Part shown: piece after piece, positions 48,299 through 56,763 of the stretch | Layout: each line of letters begins with the position of its first letter | Numbering within the stretch: the first letter of the stretch is position 1 | Assembly (NCBI GenBank): GCA_025359065.1 | Contig: JANYHM010000038.1 | Coordinates: forward strand, 124,001-188,000 | DNA from: Synechococcales cyanobacterium GL140_1_metabinner_5_sub | GTDB taxonomy: Bacteria; Cyanobacteriota; Cyanobacteriia; Cyanobacteriales; Chamaesiphonaceae | Length of the DNA stretch: 64,000 nucleotides | Reading direction: 5' to 3' | Notes under the pieces: generated by a model | The model's database searches: none | What the model saw: the letters and a program-made list of their open reading frames with translations, nothing else | What the model was told of the DNA's origin: nothing | Position numbers and translations under genes: made by a program

Positions 48299-49416
48299 GG
48301 ACGGGGATACCAAATTGCTTCAATTTGTTCGGCTACTGCGATCGATCTTGCCCGATCATCAGTATCTAAAATCACCGTCACATGACCCAGTTTGCGACCA
48401 GGGCGTACTGATGGTTTGTGATACCAATGTAGATATGTCCCTGGAATCTCAGAAATCCTGTCACGCTGGGCTAAATAGTCTGATGTAGATTCTTCATAAC
48501 CCAATAAATTCACCATCACTGCTGATCCACAGGTCAAACTAGGATCTCCTAAAGACATGCTTGCTACGGCTCTTAAATGCTGGGTAAACTGGGAAGTAGC
48601 ACAGGCTTCGATCGATAAATGGCCAGAGTTATGAGTACGAGGAGCCAACTCGTTAACCAATACTGCACCATCGTCAGTATAGAAAAATTCGATCCCCATA
48701 ATTCCCACCGTACCCAAATTTCTCAAAATAGTGCGAGCAATCTCGGTAATCTGGGTTTGGGTGGTGGCACTGAGTTCTACGGCAGTGTAGACCCGTTGGC
48801 AAACTTGGTTGACTTGGACAGTTTCGACGACTGGGTAAACAGCAATTTCTCCAGTGATTGATCGGGCGGCCATCACGGCTAATTCACAGGTAAAAGGCAC
48901 AAACTCTTCAATCAAGCCACTCTCTGGAAACTGCTGTTGTAAAGTTTTTAAAGTAGCCGCGTCCCGCACAATAAAAGTCCCTTGGCCATCGTAGCCATGG
49001 CGACGAGCTTTAAAGACTAACGGAAACTGCCAATCGGCAGCGGCAGGAGCATGACTTAAGCAAAACTTGGGTACCGGCAAGCCCAGTTTTTGCAAAAAGC
49101 AGCGCTGATCATATTTATCTAGCAGCGGTGTGAGGGAACTAAGGGGTGGGCGGAAAATTGCACCAGGAATTTTGCTGAGAGCAACCAAATCCACAAATTC
49201 GTTCTCAAAGGTAATCCAGTCGCATTCCTGAGCAAGCTGAGTGGTGGCAGCCAAATCATCGATCGAGGCCAAAATGGTGCGGTCAGCCAAGGCCACAGCG
49301 GTGTCGGTGGAGTTGGGGGTCTGGATGACAATTTTTAAATTTAAACTGGCCGCCGCACTAGCCATCATGCCCGCCAATTGACCACCGCCAATGATACCTA
49401 CTCGCTGCAAAACCAT
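48295..49416 (-). CDS. purK: N5-carboxyaminoimidazole ribonucleotide synthase
   Basis: ATP- and bicarbonate-dependent carboxylation of AIR in purine synthesis. The 373-residue ATP-grasp enzyme starts RVGIIGGGQLAGMMASAA and carries FKARRHGYDGQGTFIV (ATP-binding lysines and glycine loop), IEFFYTDDGAVLVNELAPR (metal Glu/Asn) and NSGHLSIEACATSQFTQHLRA. Length is normal. purE is not adjacent. It overlaps the downstream sugar permease gene by 4 bp. Confidence 0.95.
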   Translation of the reverse strand: MVLQRVGIIGGGQLAGMMASAAASLNLKIVIQTPNSTDTAVALADRTILASIDDLAATTQLAQECDWITFENEFVDLVALSKIPGAIFRPPLSSLTPLLDKYDQRCFLQKLGLPVPKFCLSHAPAAADWQFPLVFKARRHGYDGQGTFIVRDAATLKTLQQQFPESGLIEEFVPFTCELAVMAARSITGEIAVYPVVETVQVNQVCQRVYTAVELSATTQTQITEIARTILRNLGTVGIMGIEFFYTDDGAVLVNELAPRTHNSGHLSIEACATSQFTQHLRAVASMSLGDPSLTCGSAVMVNLLGYEESTSDYLAQRDRISEIPGTYLHWYHKPSVRPGRKLGHVTVILDTDDRARSIAVAEQIEAIWYPRP

Positions 49417-49568
49417 GACCCCGGATGCTGAAGAACTTCGTCATTGTACGTTATGGGAGTTGCCAGTGGAATGTTAGTTGCCGGTGGACAGTGAGCTTGC
49501 AAATTTTTGTGATAAGTAACCGACTTGACTAAAGATTTAGATGAGCTGAGCTTGACCGATCATCCTTC

Positions 49569-50048
49569 CTAACAACCCAAAGAATCCCGCGTATCAGCCC
49601 CTGTCTTAGAATTCACTCCATCGGCCTGCTTACAAAGCTGCAACACCTGCTCTTTACCCAGCAAAGCCCCAGTAAAATCAGCGCCTTTAATATTCACATT
49701 CTTGAACCTCGATCGCAGCATAATGCTGTCTACCAAAATGGCATCGCTTAAATCAGTGCCGTTGAACTTTACCTGATCAATTAGCGCCTGAGTAAGATTC
49801 GCACCATGCAAATTGGTGTTTACTAGCGAAGAAGTACTCAACACCACCCCCATCATATCGGCACCGGAAAAATTGGTACTTTCGAGGTTGGCATTAGAAA
49901 ACTCCGCTTTTTGCAGCTTCTGACCCGAAAAATCTTTCCGTGCTAGCTCCGCGTTGCTAAAAGATAACGGTGGTGCCGGTACAGCAAAAGCATCACCGGG
50001 AAACAGCCACAGGCAACAAGCTAAGACCAAAGAAAGAAATTTAAACAT
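49569..50048 (-). CDS. Lumenal pentapeptide-repeat protein
   Basis: A 159-residue protein. The signal peptide MFKFLSLVLACCLWLFPGDAFA decides the start at the ATG ending 50048 rather than 20 codons upstream. Residues about 30-130 are A(D/N)Lxx pentapeptide repeats (SNANLESTNFSGADMMG, HGANLTQALI) forming a square beta-helix. The end (LCKQADGVNSKTGADTRDSL-GC) has two cysteines that can form a disulfide and resembles thylakoid-lumen pentapeptide proteins of plants and cyanobacteria. Function is unknown. Confidence 0.85.
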   Translation of the reverse strand: MFKFLSLVLACCLWLFPGDAFAVPAPPLSFSNAELARKDFSGQKLQKAEFSNANLESTNFSGADMMGVVLSTSSLVNTNLHGANLTQALIDQVKFNGTDLSDAILVDSIMLRSRFKNVNIKGADFTGALLGKEQVLQLCKQADGVNSKTGADTRDSLGC

Positions 50049-50124
50049 ACAATGTAAAGTTTTATAAGTACTACTTCCGTCATTGTATGGCAATTTCCTG
50101 TTCAACAATTAAAACCCAGTCAAA

Positions 50125-50151
50125 AACCCCTTCAGCCAAGGTGAAGGGGTT
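50125..50151 (-). terminator. Rho-independent terminator of gnd
   Basis: AACCCCTTCA (50125-50134) pairs perfectly with TGAAGGGGTT (50142-50151). On the minus strand it is followed by TTTTTGAC. A second small hairpin (TTCAGC/GCTGAA) lies at about 50157-50176, closer to the stop codon. Confidence 0.85.
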
Positions 50152-50208
50152 GATTGTTCAGCATCGATCGCTGAAGCCATAAGTCTTATAGACGAACTAA
50201 TTAATTAT

Positions 50209-51657
50209 TTAAACTTGAGGCCACTCGGTATGGAATTTCTGAGCAGCTTTCGGATCAGTGGTGCTGAAGGAATTAGGCTTATCGGTACGCTCATAAGTAT
50301 GGGCTCCAAAGTAATCCCGCTGCGCCTGAGTCAAATTCTGTGGCAAGTTGGCACGGCGATAGCTATCGAAGTAGTCCAAGGAAGCACTGAATGCTGGAAC
50401 AGCAATACCTAAGCGAGCTGCTTGAATCAACACTTCTCGCCAAGCTCCCTGCCGATCGAGGATAGTTTGCTTAAACTCGGGAGCCAACAGCAGGTTAGGC
50501 AAAGCTGGATTTTGGTCGAAAGCCTTTTTTATGCTATCTAAGAAGCCCGCGCGAATAATGCAGCCGCCTTTCCAAATGCGGGCAATTTCACCCAGGTTCA
50601 AATCATATTTCTCTGCCTGAGAAGCCGATCTAAGTAGCGCCATCCCCTGGGCATAAGAACAAATCTTCGAGCAGTAAAGCGCATCCCGCACCTGGTTAAT
50701 AAAAGTAGCTTTATCGCCAGTGAACTTCTCGGTTGGTCCGCTCAAGATTTCGGAGGCTGCAACCCGCTCATTTTTATAGCTCGACATAATGCGGGCATTC
50801 ACTGCCGCAATAATTGTAGGAATAGCTACACCCAGCTCCAGAGCGCTCTGTACAGTCCAGCGACCAGTGCCTTTTTGGTCAGCCGCATCCATAATCAGCT
50901 CCACCAAAGGCTGCTGGGTTTCGGGATCAATTTTGCGGAAAATATCAGCGGTAATTTCGATTAAGAAAGAGTTCAGCTCAGCGGTTTTATTCCAATCGGT
51001 AAAGACCTGACGCAGCTCTTGATGATTCAAACCCAAAACATTTTTCAGCAGATCGTAGGCTTCAGCAATAAGCTGCATATCGCCGTACTCAATGCCATTG
51101 TGGACCATCTTCACGTAGTGGCCAGCGCCAGCGGGCCCAATGTAGGTAACGCAAGGACCATCATCAACTTGGGCAGCAATTTTCTTCAGGATTGGCTCTA
51201 GGTTATCGTAGGCAGCCTTGGTTCCACCCGGCATCAAGCTAGGGCCGTTTAATGCGCCTTCTTCGCCACCACTGACTCCCATGCCAATGAAGGTCAAGCC
51301 GATACTTTCTAGTTCGGTGGCGCGACGAGCGGTGTCGCCAAACAGCGAGTTACCACCATCGATGATGGTGTCGCCTTTAGCTAGTAGGGGTTTGAGTTGT
51401 TGAATTACTTTATCTACCGGGTCGCCAGCTTGCACCATCAACAAAATGAGGCGAGGTTGGGCAAGGCTGCTGACGAAGTCTTCGATCGAAGATGCCGCAT
51501 GGACATTTTTGCCGGGAGCACGGTTCTTCATGAAGCTCTCGGTTTTGTCTGGACTGCGGTTATATACAGAAATCGGGTAGCCGTTGCGCTCTACGTTTAA
51601 CGCAATATTTTCGCCCATAACGGCGAGGCCGATGACACCAAAGCTTTGTAGAGTCAT
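50209..51657 (-). CDS. gnd: 6-phosphogluconate dehydrogenase, decarboxylating
   Basis: Oxidises 6-phosphogluconate to ribulose-5-phosphate with NADP in the oxidative pentose phosphate pathway, the main night-time source of NADPH in cyanobacteria. The 482-residue protein has the Rossmann site GVIGLAVMGENIALNV and NRSPDK (NADP phosphate), GVSGGEEGALNGPSLMPGG, the catalytic GAGHYVKMVHNGIEYGDMQ with Lys and Asn, and DQKGTGRWT. Length is normal. It has its own terminator. Confidence 0.97.
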   Translation of the reverse strand: MTLQSFGVIGLAVMGENIALNVERNGYPISVYNRSPDKTESFMKNRAPGKNVHAASSIEDFVSSLAQPRLILLMVQAGDPVDKVIQQLKPLLAKGDTIIDGGNSLFGDTARRATELESIGLTFIGMGVSGGEEGALNGPSLMPGGTKAAYDNLEPILKKIAAQVDDGPCVTYIGPAGAGHYVKMVHNGIEYGDMQLIAEAYDLLKNVLGLNHQELRQVFTDWNKTAELNSFLIEITADIFRKIDPETQQPLVELIMDAADQKGTGRWTVQSALELGVAIPTIIAAVNARIMSSYKNERVAASEILSGPTEKFTGDKATFINQVRDALYCSKICSYAQGMALLRSASQAEKYDLNLGEIARIWKGGCIIRAGFLDSIKKAFDQNPALPNLLLAPEFKQTILDRQGAWREVLIQAARLGIAVPAFSASLDYFDSYRRANLPQNLTQAQRDYFGAHTYERTDKPNSFSTTDPKAAQKFHTEWPQV

Positions 51658-51763
51658 ATAAATCTGGGGTAAGTTGAGTTTTGGCTGTTTGCTGTTATAG
51701 GTTAACGCGATCCCCCCAAAATGACGGCCGATCGGCAGTAATCTTAAGATTTAGGCAACAAAA

Positions 51764-51783
51764 AAGCGGCCAGTTGGCCGCTT
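51764..51783 (-). terminator. Rho-independent terminator of the porin gene
   Basis: GCGGCCA (51766-51772) pairs with TGGCCGC (51775-51781), flanked by AA/TT. On the minus strand it is followed by a run of six T. It lies 21 bp after the porin stop. Confidence 0.88.
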
Positions 51784-51804
51784 GCACTCTAAACAGTTAA
51801 TTTT

Positions 51805-53439
51805 TTAGAATGTAAAAGTTGTACGAACAGTACCTAACAACGAACCAGTATTGTTGTTACCCAATTGGCTAGGGTTAGTCAAGTAGATCAAACCAGGAGT
51901 GATCGACAAATTATCGTTGAGCTTGTATTTGTAGAATCCTTCTAGGTGGTAAGCACTAGCGGCACTAGCTGAATTATTAGTTACAGTAGGAGGCTGACCT
52001 ACAAAGAAGCCTAACAAGTTACCGGGTTGGCCGATATTGGGGAACGCTGCACCAACACCATAGGTAAGAATGCTAGCATTGCCGATCGGTGTGCCTGGAG
52101 TCCCAGTAGCTCCAGGAATTACAGCTCCAGTTGCAGAAGTGGCAGTTATGTAGCCGTTCAAAGAAAAATTATCATTTACTTTGTAAGAAGCAGAAGCTCC
52201 ATAAGAATTGCTGTTCTGAGCAGCTAAGCCAGTACCAACTGCCGCTCCACCAGTACCAAAGTCATAAATAGCACCGCCAGCATTGTATGCACTAACGTAG
52301 GCCAAGCCAAAGTCAAATTTTTCGGAAGGCTTAAAGTTAACTTGAGCCAAGATGGAGTTGCGACCACCAAAAATACCACCACCAACAGCAGGGCTATTGG
52401 CTCCGGAAGCACCACCAAAATAGCTGAGGTTAATAGAGTCTAGACCAATACCAGTGTTGGCACCATTCAACGGAATGGTTACACCTAGTCCAGTACCACC
52501 ACCAACTTTATAAATGGGGTTTTCTTCAGCCAAAGAAGAAATCGCGCCACTACCACCAGTGAAATCTTGGAAGTAAGGGTTGTGAGTTTCAGCGTAGTCG
52601 GAGTGAATACCATTGAAAGCTCCAGCATAAACAGTGGCATTGCCCACTGGGAACTGATAAGCCAACCAGTCTAAACTAAAAGAATTGTTTACACTGCCAC
52701 CAAAGCTAGTCTGACTACCATTGGCTGAGGGGATTCCACCATTTAGACCACCGATATTGACATCATTGCGCAGGGTGCCGTAGCCTGCTCCATTGTTTTG
52801 AGCATTTAAACGAGTGTAGAGCTTGTCTTTGCCAGTAAAAGTACTCTCCAGTAACAAACGAGCGCGATTACTAACAGTGGCGTTGCTGCCAGGAGCACCA
52901 CCAGAAAGTACTGTATTCAAACCAACAATTACTTCACCTTTAAGTTTAGTGGTGGTTGAAAATTGGCTAGTTTGAGCCAATGCAGTGCGCTGTTGAACTT
53001 TTTCAATGCGAGTATCAATGTTGCTTAGCTCAGCGCGAAACTCTTGAGTAAGGCGACGTAGGGTGTCTAGCTCTTCGGAAGGCACTTGGTCAGCATTTTT
53101 CGCTAAAACTGGCTCTACTTTTTGTAAGCAAGATTTAAGACCGTCAACAAAAGCATCCCGCGAAACCGCTTGACCACTAAAGGCTTTGCTGTCACATTCA
53201 TACTTATTAACTAAACCCTGAAGTGCAGTATACTGCCAATCACTAGGCTGAACTTCAGTTGCATCGGGACTAAGAGTTTCATTTTTGGCAACAAGAGGTG
53301 CCGCAGATGTAATATCTGTCAGTCTATCGACAGTTTTGGTGGTAGCTACAGGTGCAGCAAAGGCAGTAGTGGAAACTAGCAAGCTAGCTGCATAAGCAGC
53401 AGGCAGTGCAAACAGAATTCTTTGGGCAATACGGGACAT
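51805..53439 (-). CDS. Outer-membrane porin with SLH-like domain (iron uptake porin type)
   Basis: A 544-residue outer-membrane protein. The signal peptide (about 1-28) ends AFAA. Residues about 60-120 form an SLH-like domain (DWQYTALQGLVNKYECDS, RDAFVDGLKSCL) that binds peptidoglycan. A short coiled coil (ELDTLRRLTQEFRAELSNID) follows, then a beta-barrel from about 155 to the terminal phenylalanine (TVRTTFTF). This is the architecture of the abundant cyanobacterial porins annotated as iron uptake or carbohydrate-selective porins. The ATG follows GAGGAGAAC, an excellent ribosome site. It has its own promoter and terminator, consistent with high expression. Confidence 0.92.
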   Translation of the reverse strand: MSRIAQRILFALPAAYAASLLVSTTAFAAPVATTKTVDRLTDITSAAPLVAKNETLSPDATEVQPSDWQYTALQGLVNKYECDSKAFSGQAVSRDAFVDGLKSCLQKVEPVLAKNADQVPSEELDTLRRLTQEFRAELSNIDTRIEKVQQRTALAQTSQFSTTTKLKGEVIVGLNTVLSGGAPGSNATVSNRARLLLESTFTGKDKLYTRLNAQNNGAGYGTLRNDVNIGGLNGGIPSANGSQTSFGGSVNNSFSLDWLAYQFPVGNATVYAGAFNGIHSDYAETHNPYFQDFTGGSGAISSLAEENPIYKVGGGTGLGVTIPLNGANTGIGLDSINLSYFGGASGANSPAVGGGIFGGRNSILAQVNFKPSEKFDFGLAYVSAYNAGGAIYDFGTGGAAVGTGLAAQNSNSYGASASYKVNDNFSLNGYITATSATGAVIPGATGTPGTPIGNASILTYGVGAAFPNIGQPGNLLGFFVGQPPTVTNNSASAASAYHLEGFYKYKLNDNLSITPGLIYLTNPSQLGNNNTGSLLGTVRTTFTF

Positions 53440-53536
53440 GTTGAATTGTTCTCCTCAAGCAAACTTTTTTTCGTGCTTTTACAAGCAGATGAAATGTACC
53501 AATTAATCAGGATTAACTGAAACTTAGCACACTCTC

Positions 53537-53542
53537 ATTATA
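53537..53542 (-). promoter_or_regulatory. Probable -10 element of the porin promoter
   Basis: On the minus strand a perfect TATAAT lies about 100 bp upstream of the porin ATG, followed by GAGAGTGTGC. A weak CTTTTG sits 17 bp upstream as a possible -35. This would give a 5' leader of about 90 nt. Just upstream an inverted repeat (CACCGG and CCGGT around ACAAAGGCTTTTGT) could bind a regulator. Confidence 0.45.
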
Positions 53543-53640
53543 AGCATTTTGACCGGTGACAAAAGCCTTTGTTCCCGGTGAAAGACTGTATTTGAGATAT
53601 TTTTTGATAGCCTATTCTACAAATATGCCACAAGCCATCT

Positions 53641-53656
53641 TGTATCACGCGATACA
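53641..53656. promoter_or_regulatory. Palindrome TGTATC-N4-GATACA
   Basis: A perfect 6+6 inverted repeat with ACGC spacer in the porin-ruvX intergenic region. The size and symmetry fit a dimeric regulator site, but no regulator can be named. Confidence 0.35.
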
Positions 53657-53715
53657 TTGAATATACATGTGCTTTGTAAGAATGTGCTACAGCAAATATA
53701 CCCATAAAAGACTAT

Positions 53716-53764
53716 CCGCTCCCACTTTTGACCAACATAAGGTTGAAGTCAAAAATGAGAGCGG
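53716..53764 (-). terminator. Strong hairpin, possible terminator on the minus strand
   Basis: CCGCTC (53716-53721) pairs with GAGCGG (53759-53764), TTTTGAC (53726-53732) with GTCAAAA (53748-53754), and CAAC with GTTG inside. On the minus strand it is followed by ATAGTCTTTT. It could end a short minus-strand transcript that begins near 53950. Confidence 0.5.
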
Positions 53765-53772
53765 TCTAGCGA

Positions 53773-53904
53773 GTTTTCGCTCTGGAACCTGACTGCCGGG
53801 AGAACCCCAGGCAATGGCAGGCAAAATATTGATTAAATAGATTGACCTGTCGGAGTCTTAGAGAACGGCCCCGGCACACAGCCGGTTAGCTCCAGTTGAA
53901 AAAC
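53773..53904. ncRNA. Candidate rod-shaped structured RNA (6S-like), strand unresolved
   Basis: Nested complementary segments span about 130 nt: GTTTT 53773-53777 with AAAAC 53900-53904, CTGGA 53782-53786 with TCCAG 53891-53895, ACC with GGT, TGCCGGG 53794-53800 with CCCGGCA 53870-53876, and CAGG-CAA with TTG-A-CCTG near the apex. Between the last two stems there is a large asymmetric internal loop. A long rod with a central bubble is how 6S RNA looks, but I cannot recall a cyanobacterial 6S consensus well enough to confirm it. No rnpB, tmRNA or SRP signature is present. The interval lacks any long coding frame. Confidence 0.35.
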
Positions 53905-53929
53905 CCTGAGAATTACTACTATCTGTCAT
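53858..53929 (-). CDS. Possible 23-residue small ORF
   Basis: On the minus strand an ATG ending at 53929 is preceded by GGAGGTGTTGCCC, a near-perfect Shine-Dalgarno at good distance. It encodes MTDSSNSQGFSTGANRLCAG followed by AVL and a stop. The frame overlaps half of the rod structure described for 53773-53904. It could be a real small protein, a leader peptide, or chance; the ribosome site is the only positive evidence. Confidence 0.25.
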   Translation of the reverse strand: MTDSSNSQGFSTGANRLCAGAVL

Positions 53930-54021
53930 GGGCAACACCTCCGTAATATATTGAAAGGACAATCGGAACCTATAGCTCCAAGGTTAACGCTAACATTGGG
54001 ATAGGGTTTTGGCAATGGTTT

Positions 54022-54459
54022 ATGAGCAAGATTTCGGCGATCGGCCTCGATGTGGGCAGTAAAAGAATAGGAGTCGCAGGCTGTGATGGCACCGGAATGA
54101 TTGCTACTGGTCTGTTCACCCTAGAGCGCAGCTCGTTTGAACAAGATGTCGAAATGTTACGAGAGTTAGTGATTAGCCGCGAAGCCACCCTGTTAGTGGT
54201 GGGTTTGCCCTATACCCTAGATGGAGAATTGGGCAAGCAAGCCCAACGAGTCCAAAAGTTTGCCAATCGTTTGGGGCGTACTTTAAATCTCCCGATCGAG
54301 TATGCCGATGAGCGCCTGACTTCGGTAGCTGCCGAAGAAATGATGATTGCCAGTGGTCGATCGCCCCGAGACAATAAAGGAGAAGTCGATCGGCGGGCAG
54401 CAGCAATCATTTTGCAACAGTGGCTAGATCAGCGGCGGGCAGCCAAGACTTTAGGCTAG
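54022..54459 (+). CDS. ruvX: Putative pre-16S rRNA nuclease / RuvX (YqgF family)
   Basis: A 145-residue RNase H-like protein of the YqgF family, implicated in 16S rRNA 5' maturation and formerly described as a Holliday junction resolvase. The motifs ISAIGLDVGSKRIGVA (first catalytic Asp), LVVGLPYTLDGELGKQA, EYADERLTSVAAEE (second acidic site) and DRRAAAIILQQWL (last Asp) are all present. Length is typical. A terminator shared with pgk follows. Confidence 0.92.
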   Translation: MSKISAIGLDVGSKRIGVAGCDGTGMIATGLFTLERSSFEQDVEMLRELVISREATLLVVGLPYTLDGELGKQAQRVQKFANRLGRTLNLPIEYADERLTSVAAEEMMIASGRSPRDNKGEVDRRAAAIILQQWLDQRRAAKTLG

Positions 54460-54506
54460 TGTGTAGCAGAAGGTTTGATTGTAGCTGTAACCAAAGAAAC
54501 AGAAAA

Positions 54507-54530
54507 CCCCGGCTGAACCGGGGCTTCTTA
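54507..54530. terminator. Bidirectional terminator between ruvX and pgk
   Basis: CCCCGG (54507-54512) pairs with CCGGGG (54518-54523) around CTGAA. It is followed on the plus strand by CTTCTT and on the minus strand by TTTTCTGTTTC. The two genes converge on it. Confidence 0.85.
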
Positions 54531-54547
54531 TCAAATAATCTGCAAGT

Positions 54548-55750
54548 CTAAGCTTCGTCTAAAGCTGCAATTCCAGGTAAGATTTTGCCTTCGAGTAACT
54601 CTAAGGAAGCACCACCACCAGTAGAAATATGGCTCATTTTGTCAGCCAAGCCCACTTGTTCTACCGCAGCTACCGAGTCACCACCACCAATAATAGTGAT
54701 AGCGCCCGTAGCCGAAATATCTGCCAAAGTGTGAGCGATCGCCTCGGTACCAGCCGCAAATTTAGGAAACTCAAACACGCCCATGGGGCCATTCCAAATT
54801 ACCGACTTACAATCAGCTAAAGCTGCTTGAAAAGCCTTGATCGAATCAGGACCAATATCTAAGCCCATCCAGCCTTCAGGAATATTGTTGATATCTACAG
54901 TTTGAGCATTGGCATCAGGAGAAAAGTTATCGGCTACCACTACATCAGTGGGTAAAATAAGCTGTACGCCTTTTTCCTTTGCTTTGGCTTCCAAAGCGCG
55001 GGCTAATTCCAATTTATCTTCTTCTACTAAAGATTTACCCACGCTTAAACCACGGGCTTTGTAAAAAGTAAAGATCATGCCGCCGCCCAAGAACAGCTTG
55101 TCGCATTTGTCTAACAAAGTTTCAATGACACCAATCTTGCTAGAAACCTTCGAGCCACCCACGATCGCTGCCAAAGGTCGCTGAGGAGACTCTATCGCAC
55201 CCTGCAAATATTTAAGTTCGCTTTCGATCAAGTAGCCCGCTACAGAAGGTTTTAGGTACTTGGTTACGCCTTCAGTTGAAGCGTGGGCGCGGTGAGCAGT
55301 ACCAAAAGCATCGTTTACATAGAGGTCGGCGATCGAAGCCAGTTTCTTGGCGAATTCTGGATCGTTCTTTTCTTCTTCAGGGTAGAAGCGGACGTTTTCT
55401 AATAAAGCAACTTGACCATTGGTCATAGCGCCAACTTTGCTAGCTACTTCGTCGCCGATACAGTCATTACATTTGACTACGGTTTGGCCTAAGAGTTCAG
55501 AAAGTCGATCGGAGACAGGAGTTAACCGAAGCTTTTCGTCTACGCCTTTGGGACGACCAAAGTGACTGCAAAGAATCACGATCGCGCCTTTGCCAGTCAA
55601 ATCTTTGATGGTGGGCAGAGCGGCACGAATACGGGTATCGTCGGTGATCTTGCCGTTGTCGTCTGTGGGCACGTTAAAGTCAGCGCGGACTAATACTTTT
55701 TTGCCGGTGAGGTCGGCAGCAGAAAGACTGGCTACTGATTTTTTAGTCAT
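54548..55750 (-). CDS. pgk: Phosphoglycerate kinase
   Basis: Interconverts 3-phosphoglycerate and 1,3-bisphosphoglycerate with ATP, serving both the Calvin cycle and glycolysis. The 400-residue protein has [13 protein letters not shown], the substrate arginines and [28 protein letters not shown], the hinge [16 protein letters not shown], and [13 protein letters not shown] at the ATP site. Length is standard. It is a single gene with about 185 bp of upstream AT-rich DNA. Confidence 0.97.
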   Translation of the reverse strand: MTKKSVASLSAADLTGKKVLVRADFNVPTDDNGKITDDTRIRAALPTIKDLTGKGAIVILCSHFGRPKGVDEKLRLTPVSDRLSELLGQTVVKCNDCIGDEVASKVGAMTNGQVALLENVRFYPEEEKNDPEFAKKLASIADLYVNDAFGTAHRAHASTEGVTKYLKPSVAGYLIESELKYLQGAIESPQRPLAAIVGGSKVSSKIGVIETLLDKCDKLFLGGGMIFTFYKARGLSVGKSLVEEDKLELARALEAKAKEKGVQLILPTDVVVADNFSPDANAQTVDINNIPEGWMGLDIGPDSIKAFQAALADCKSVIWNGPMGVFEFPKFAAGTEAIAHTLADISATGAITIIGGGDSVAAVEQVGLADKMSHISTGGGASLELLEGKILPGIAALDEA

Positions 55751-55935
55751 AAAATTTTATTTACCTATATTAACTTAGCTAGCTGATTATCTATATTTTC
55801 TTACCACAGGGATCGTAGATGTGCGGCAGTTAGAAAAATATTGTAACCAGAAACCGGTGAAGGAAAAAAAGATTTTTTGTTTTTGAGAATTAATGGCTCC
55901 TTTTCTTGTCAGGATAGCTTTATATCTGATGCCTG

Positions 55936-56748
55936 CTAGGCCAGCACTCGATTCAGTTTGCCGCTGGCAAAGCCCTCTAGATCTAAAGTGACAAAAGCAA
56001 AGCCTAGTTCCTGTAGAGCTTTGACGATCGAGGGTAACTCTGAATTGCTGGCAAATTGACCGATCGATGCTGCGGGTAACTCAATACGTGCTGTGTCTCC
56101 GATCGATCTCACCCTAAGCTGCTCGTAGCCCAACTTCCGCAGATAAATCTCGGCTCTGCCGACTCGGTGGAGCTTGTCGATCGAAATCTCTTCGCCATAG
56201 GGAAAACGCGAACTCAAACAAGGCTGGGCGGGTTTGTCCCACACCGTTAAACCCAAATGTTTAGCGATTTCTCTGACTTCTATTTTGGTGATACCTAGTT
56301 CGGCTAAGGGCGATCGGGCACCTCGTTCCTGGGCAGCTTGAATACCTGGTCGATAGTCTTGGAGGTCATCAGCGTTCACACCATCTAAAACATAGGGATA
56401 GCCGAGCTGCTGCGCCAAGGGCTTGAGAGTATCATGCAGCTCGCTTTTGCAAAAATAGCAGCGATTCACTGGGTTCGCCCGGTACTCAGGATTATCTAGC
56501 TCATTAGTTCTTACCACCCGATGAGTAATCCCAATTACCGCCGCCTGAAGCTGGGCATCTTCTAGTTCTTCTGGTAGCAAAGAAGGCGAAGCTGCTGTAA
56601 CTGCCAAGGATTTCTCACCTAGGCAGTCATAAGTGACTTTAGCAACTAGCGTGCTATCTACGCCACCAGAGTAAGCTACTAGTCCTCGATCGAGATTACC
56701 AATCAATTGGCGTAAGGCAACTAACTTATCGTTGGTAGCAGCTTGCAT
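55936..56748 (-). CDS. larE: LarE-type ATP-dependent sacrificial sulfur transferase
   Basis: In lactate racemase maturation LarE donates sulfur from its own cysteine to make the nickel-pincer cofactor. The 270-residue PP-loop protein has LVAYSGGVDSTLVAKVTYD, the conserved NRCYFCKSEL, NADDLQDYRPG and KPAQPCLSSRFPYGEEI, whose Cys is at the sacrificial position. No larA, larB or larC is in the window, and many LarE homologs occur without them. It lies 15 bp downstream of an ABC permease gene on the same strand. Confidence 0.9.
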   Translation of the reverse strand: MQAATNDKLVALRQLIGNLDRGLVAYSGGVDSTLVAKVTYDCLGEKSLAVTAASPSLLPEELEDAQLQAAVIGITHRVVRTNELDNPEYRANPVNRCYFCKSELHDTLKPLAQQLGYPYVLDGVNADDLQDYRPGIQAAQERGARSPLAELGITKIEVREIAKHLGLTVWDKPAQPCLSSRFPYGEEISIDKLHRVGRAEIYLRKLGYEQLRVRSIGDTARIELPAASIGQFASNSELPSIVKALQELGFAFVTLDLEGFASGKLNRVLA

Positions 56749-56763
56749 GGCTTTGAGTCAGGA

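Noticed and set aside
53773-53904. Rod-like region considered as tmRNA, SRP RNA or RNase P RNA
   Set aside because: The minus strand has GGGGCCGT...CCGACAGG, which superficially resembles a tmRNA 5' end, but there is no T-arm, CCA-end counterpart or tag frame. The SRP GGAAGCAGCC and RNase P core motifs are also absent.
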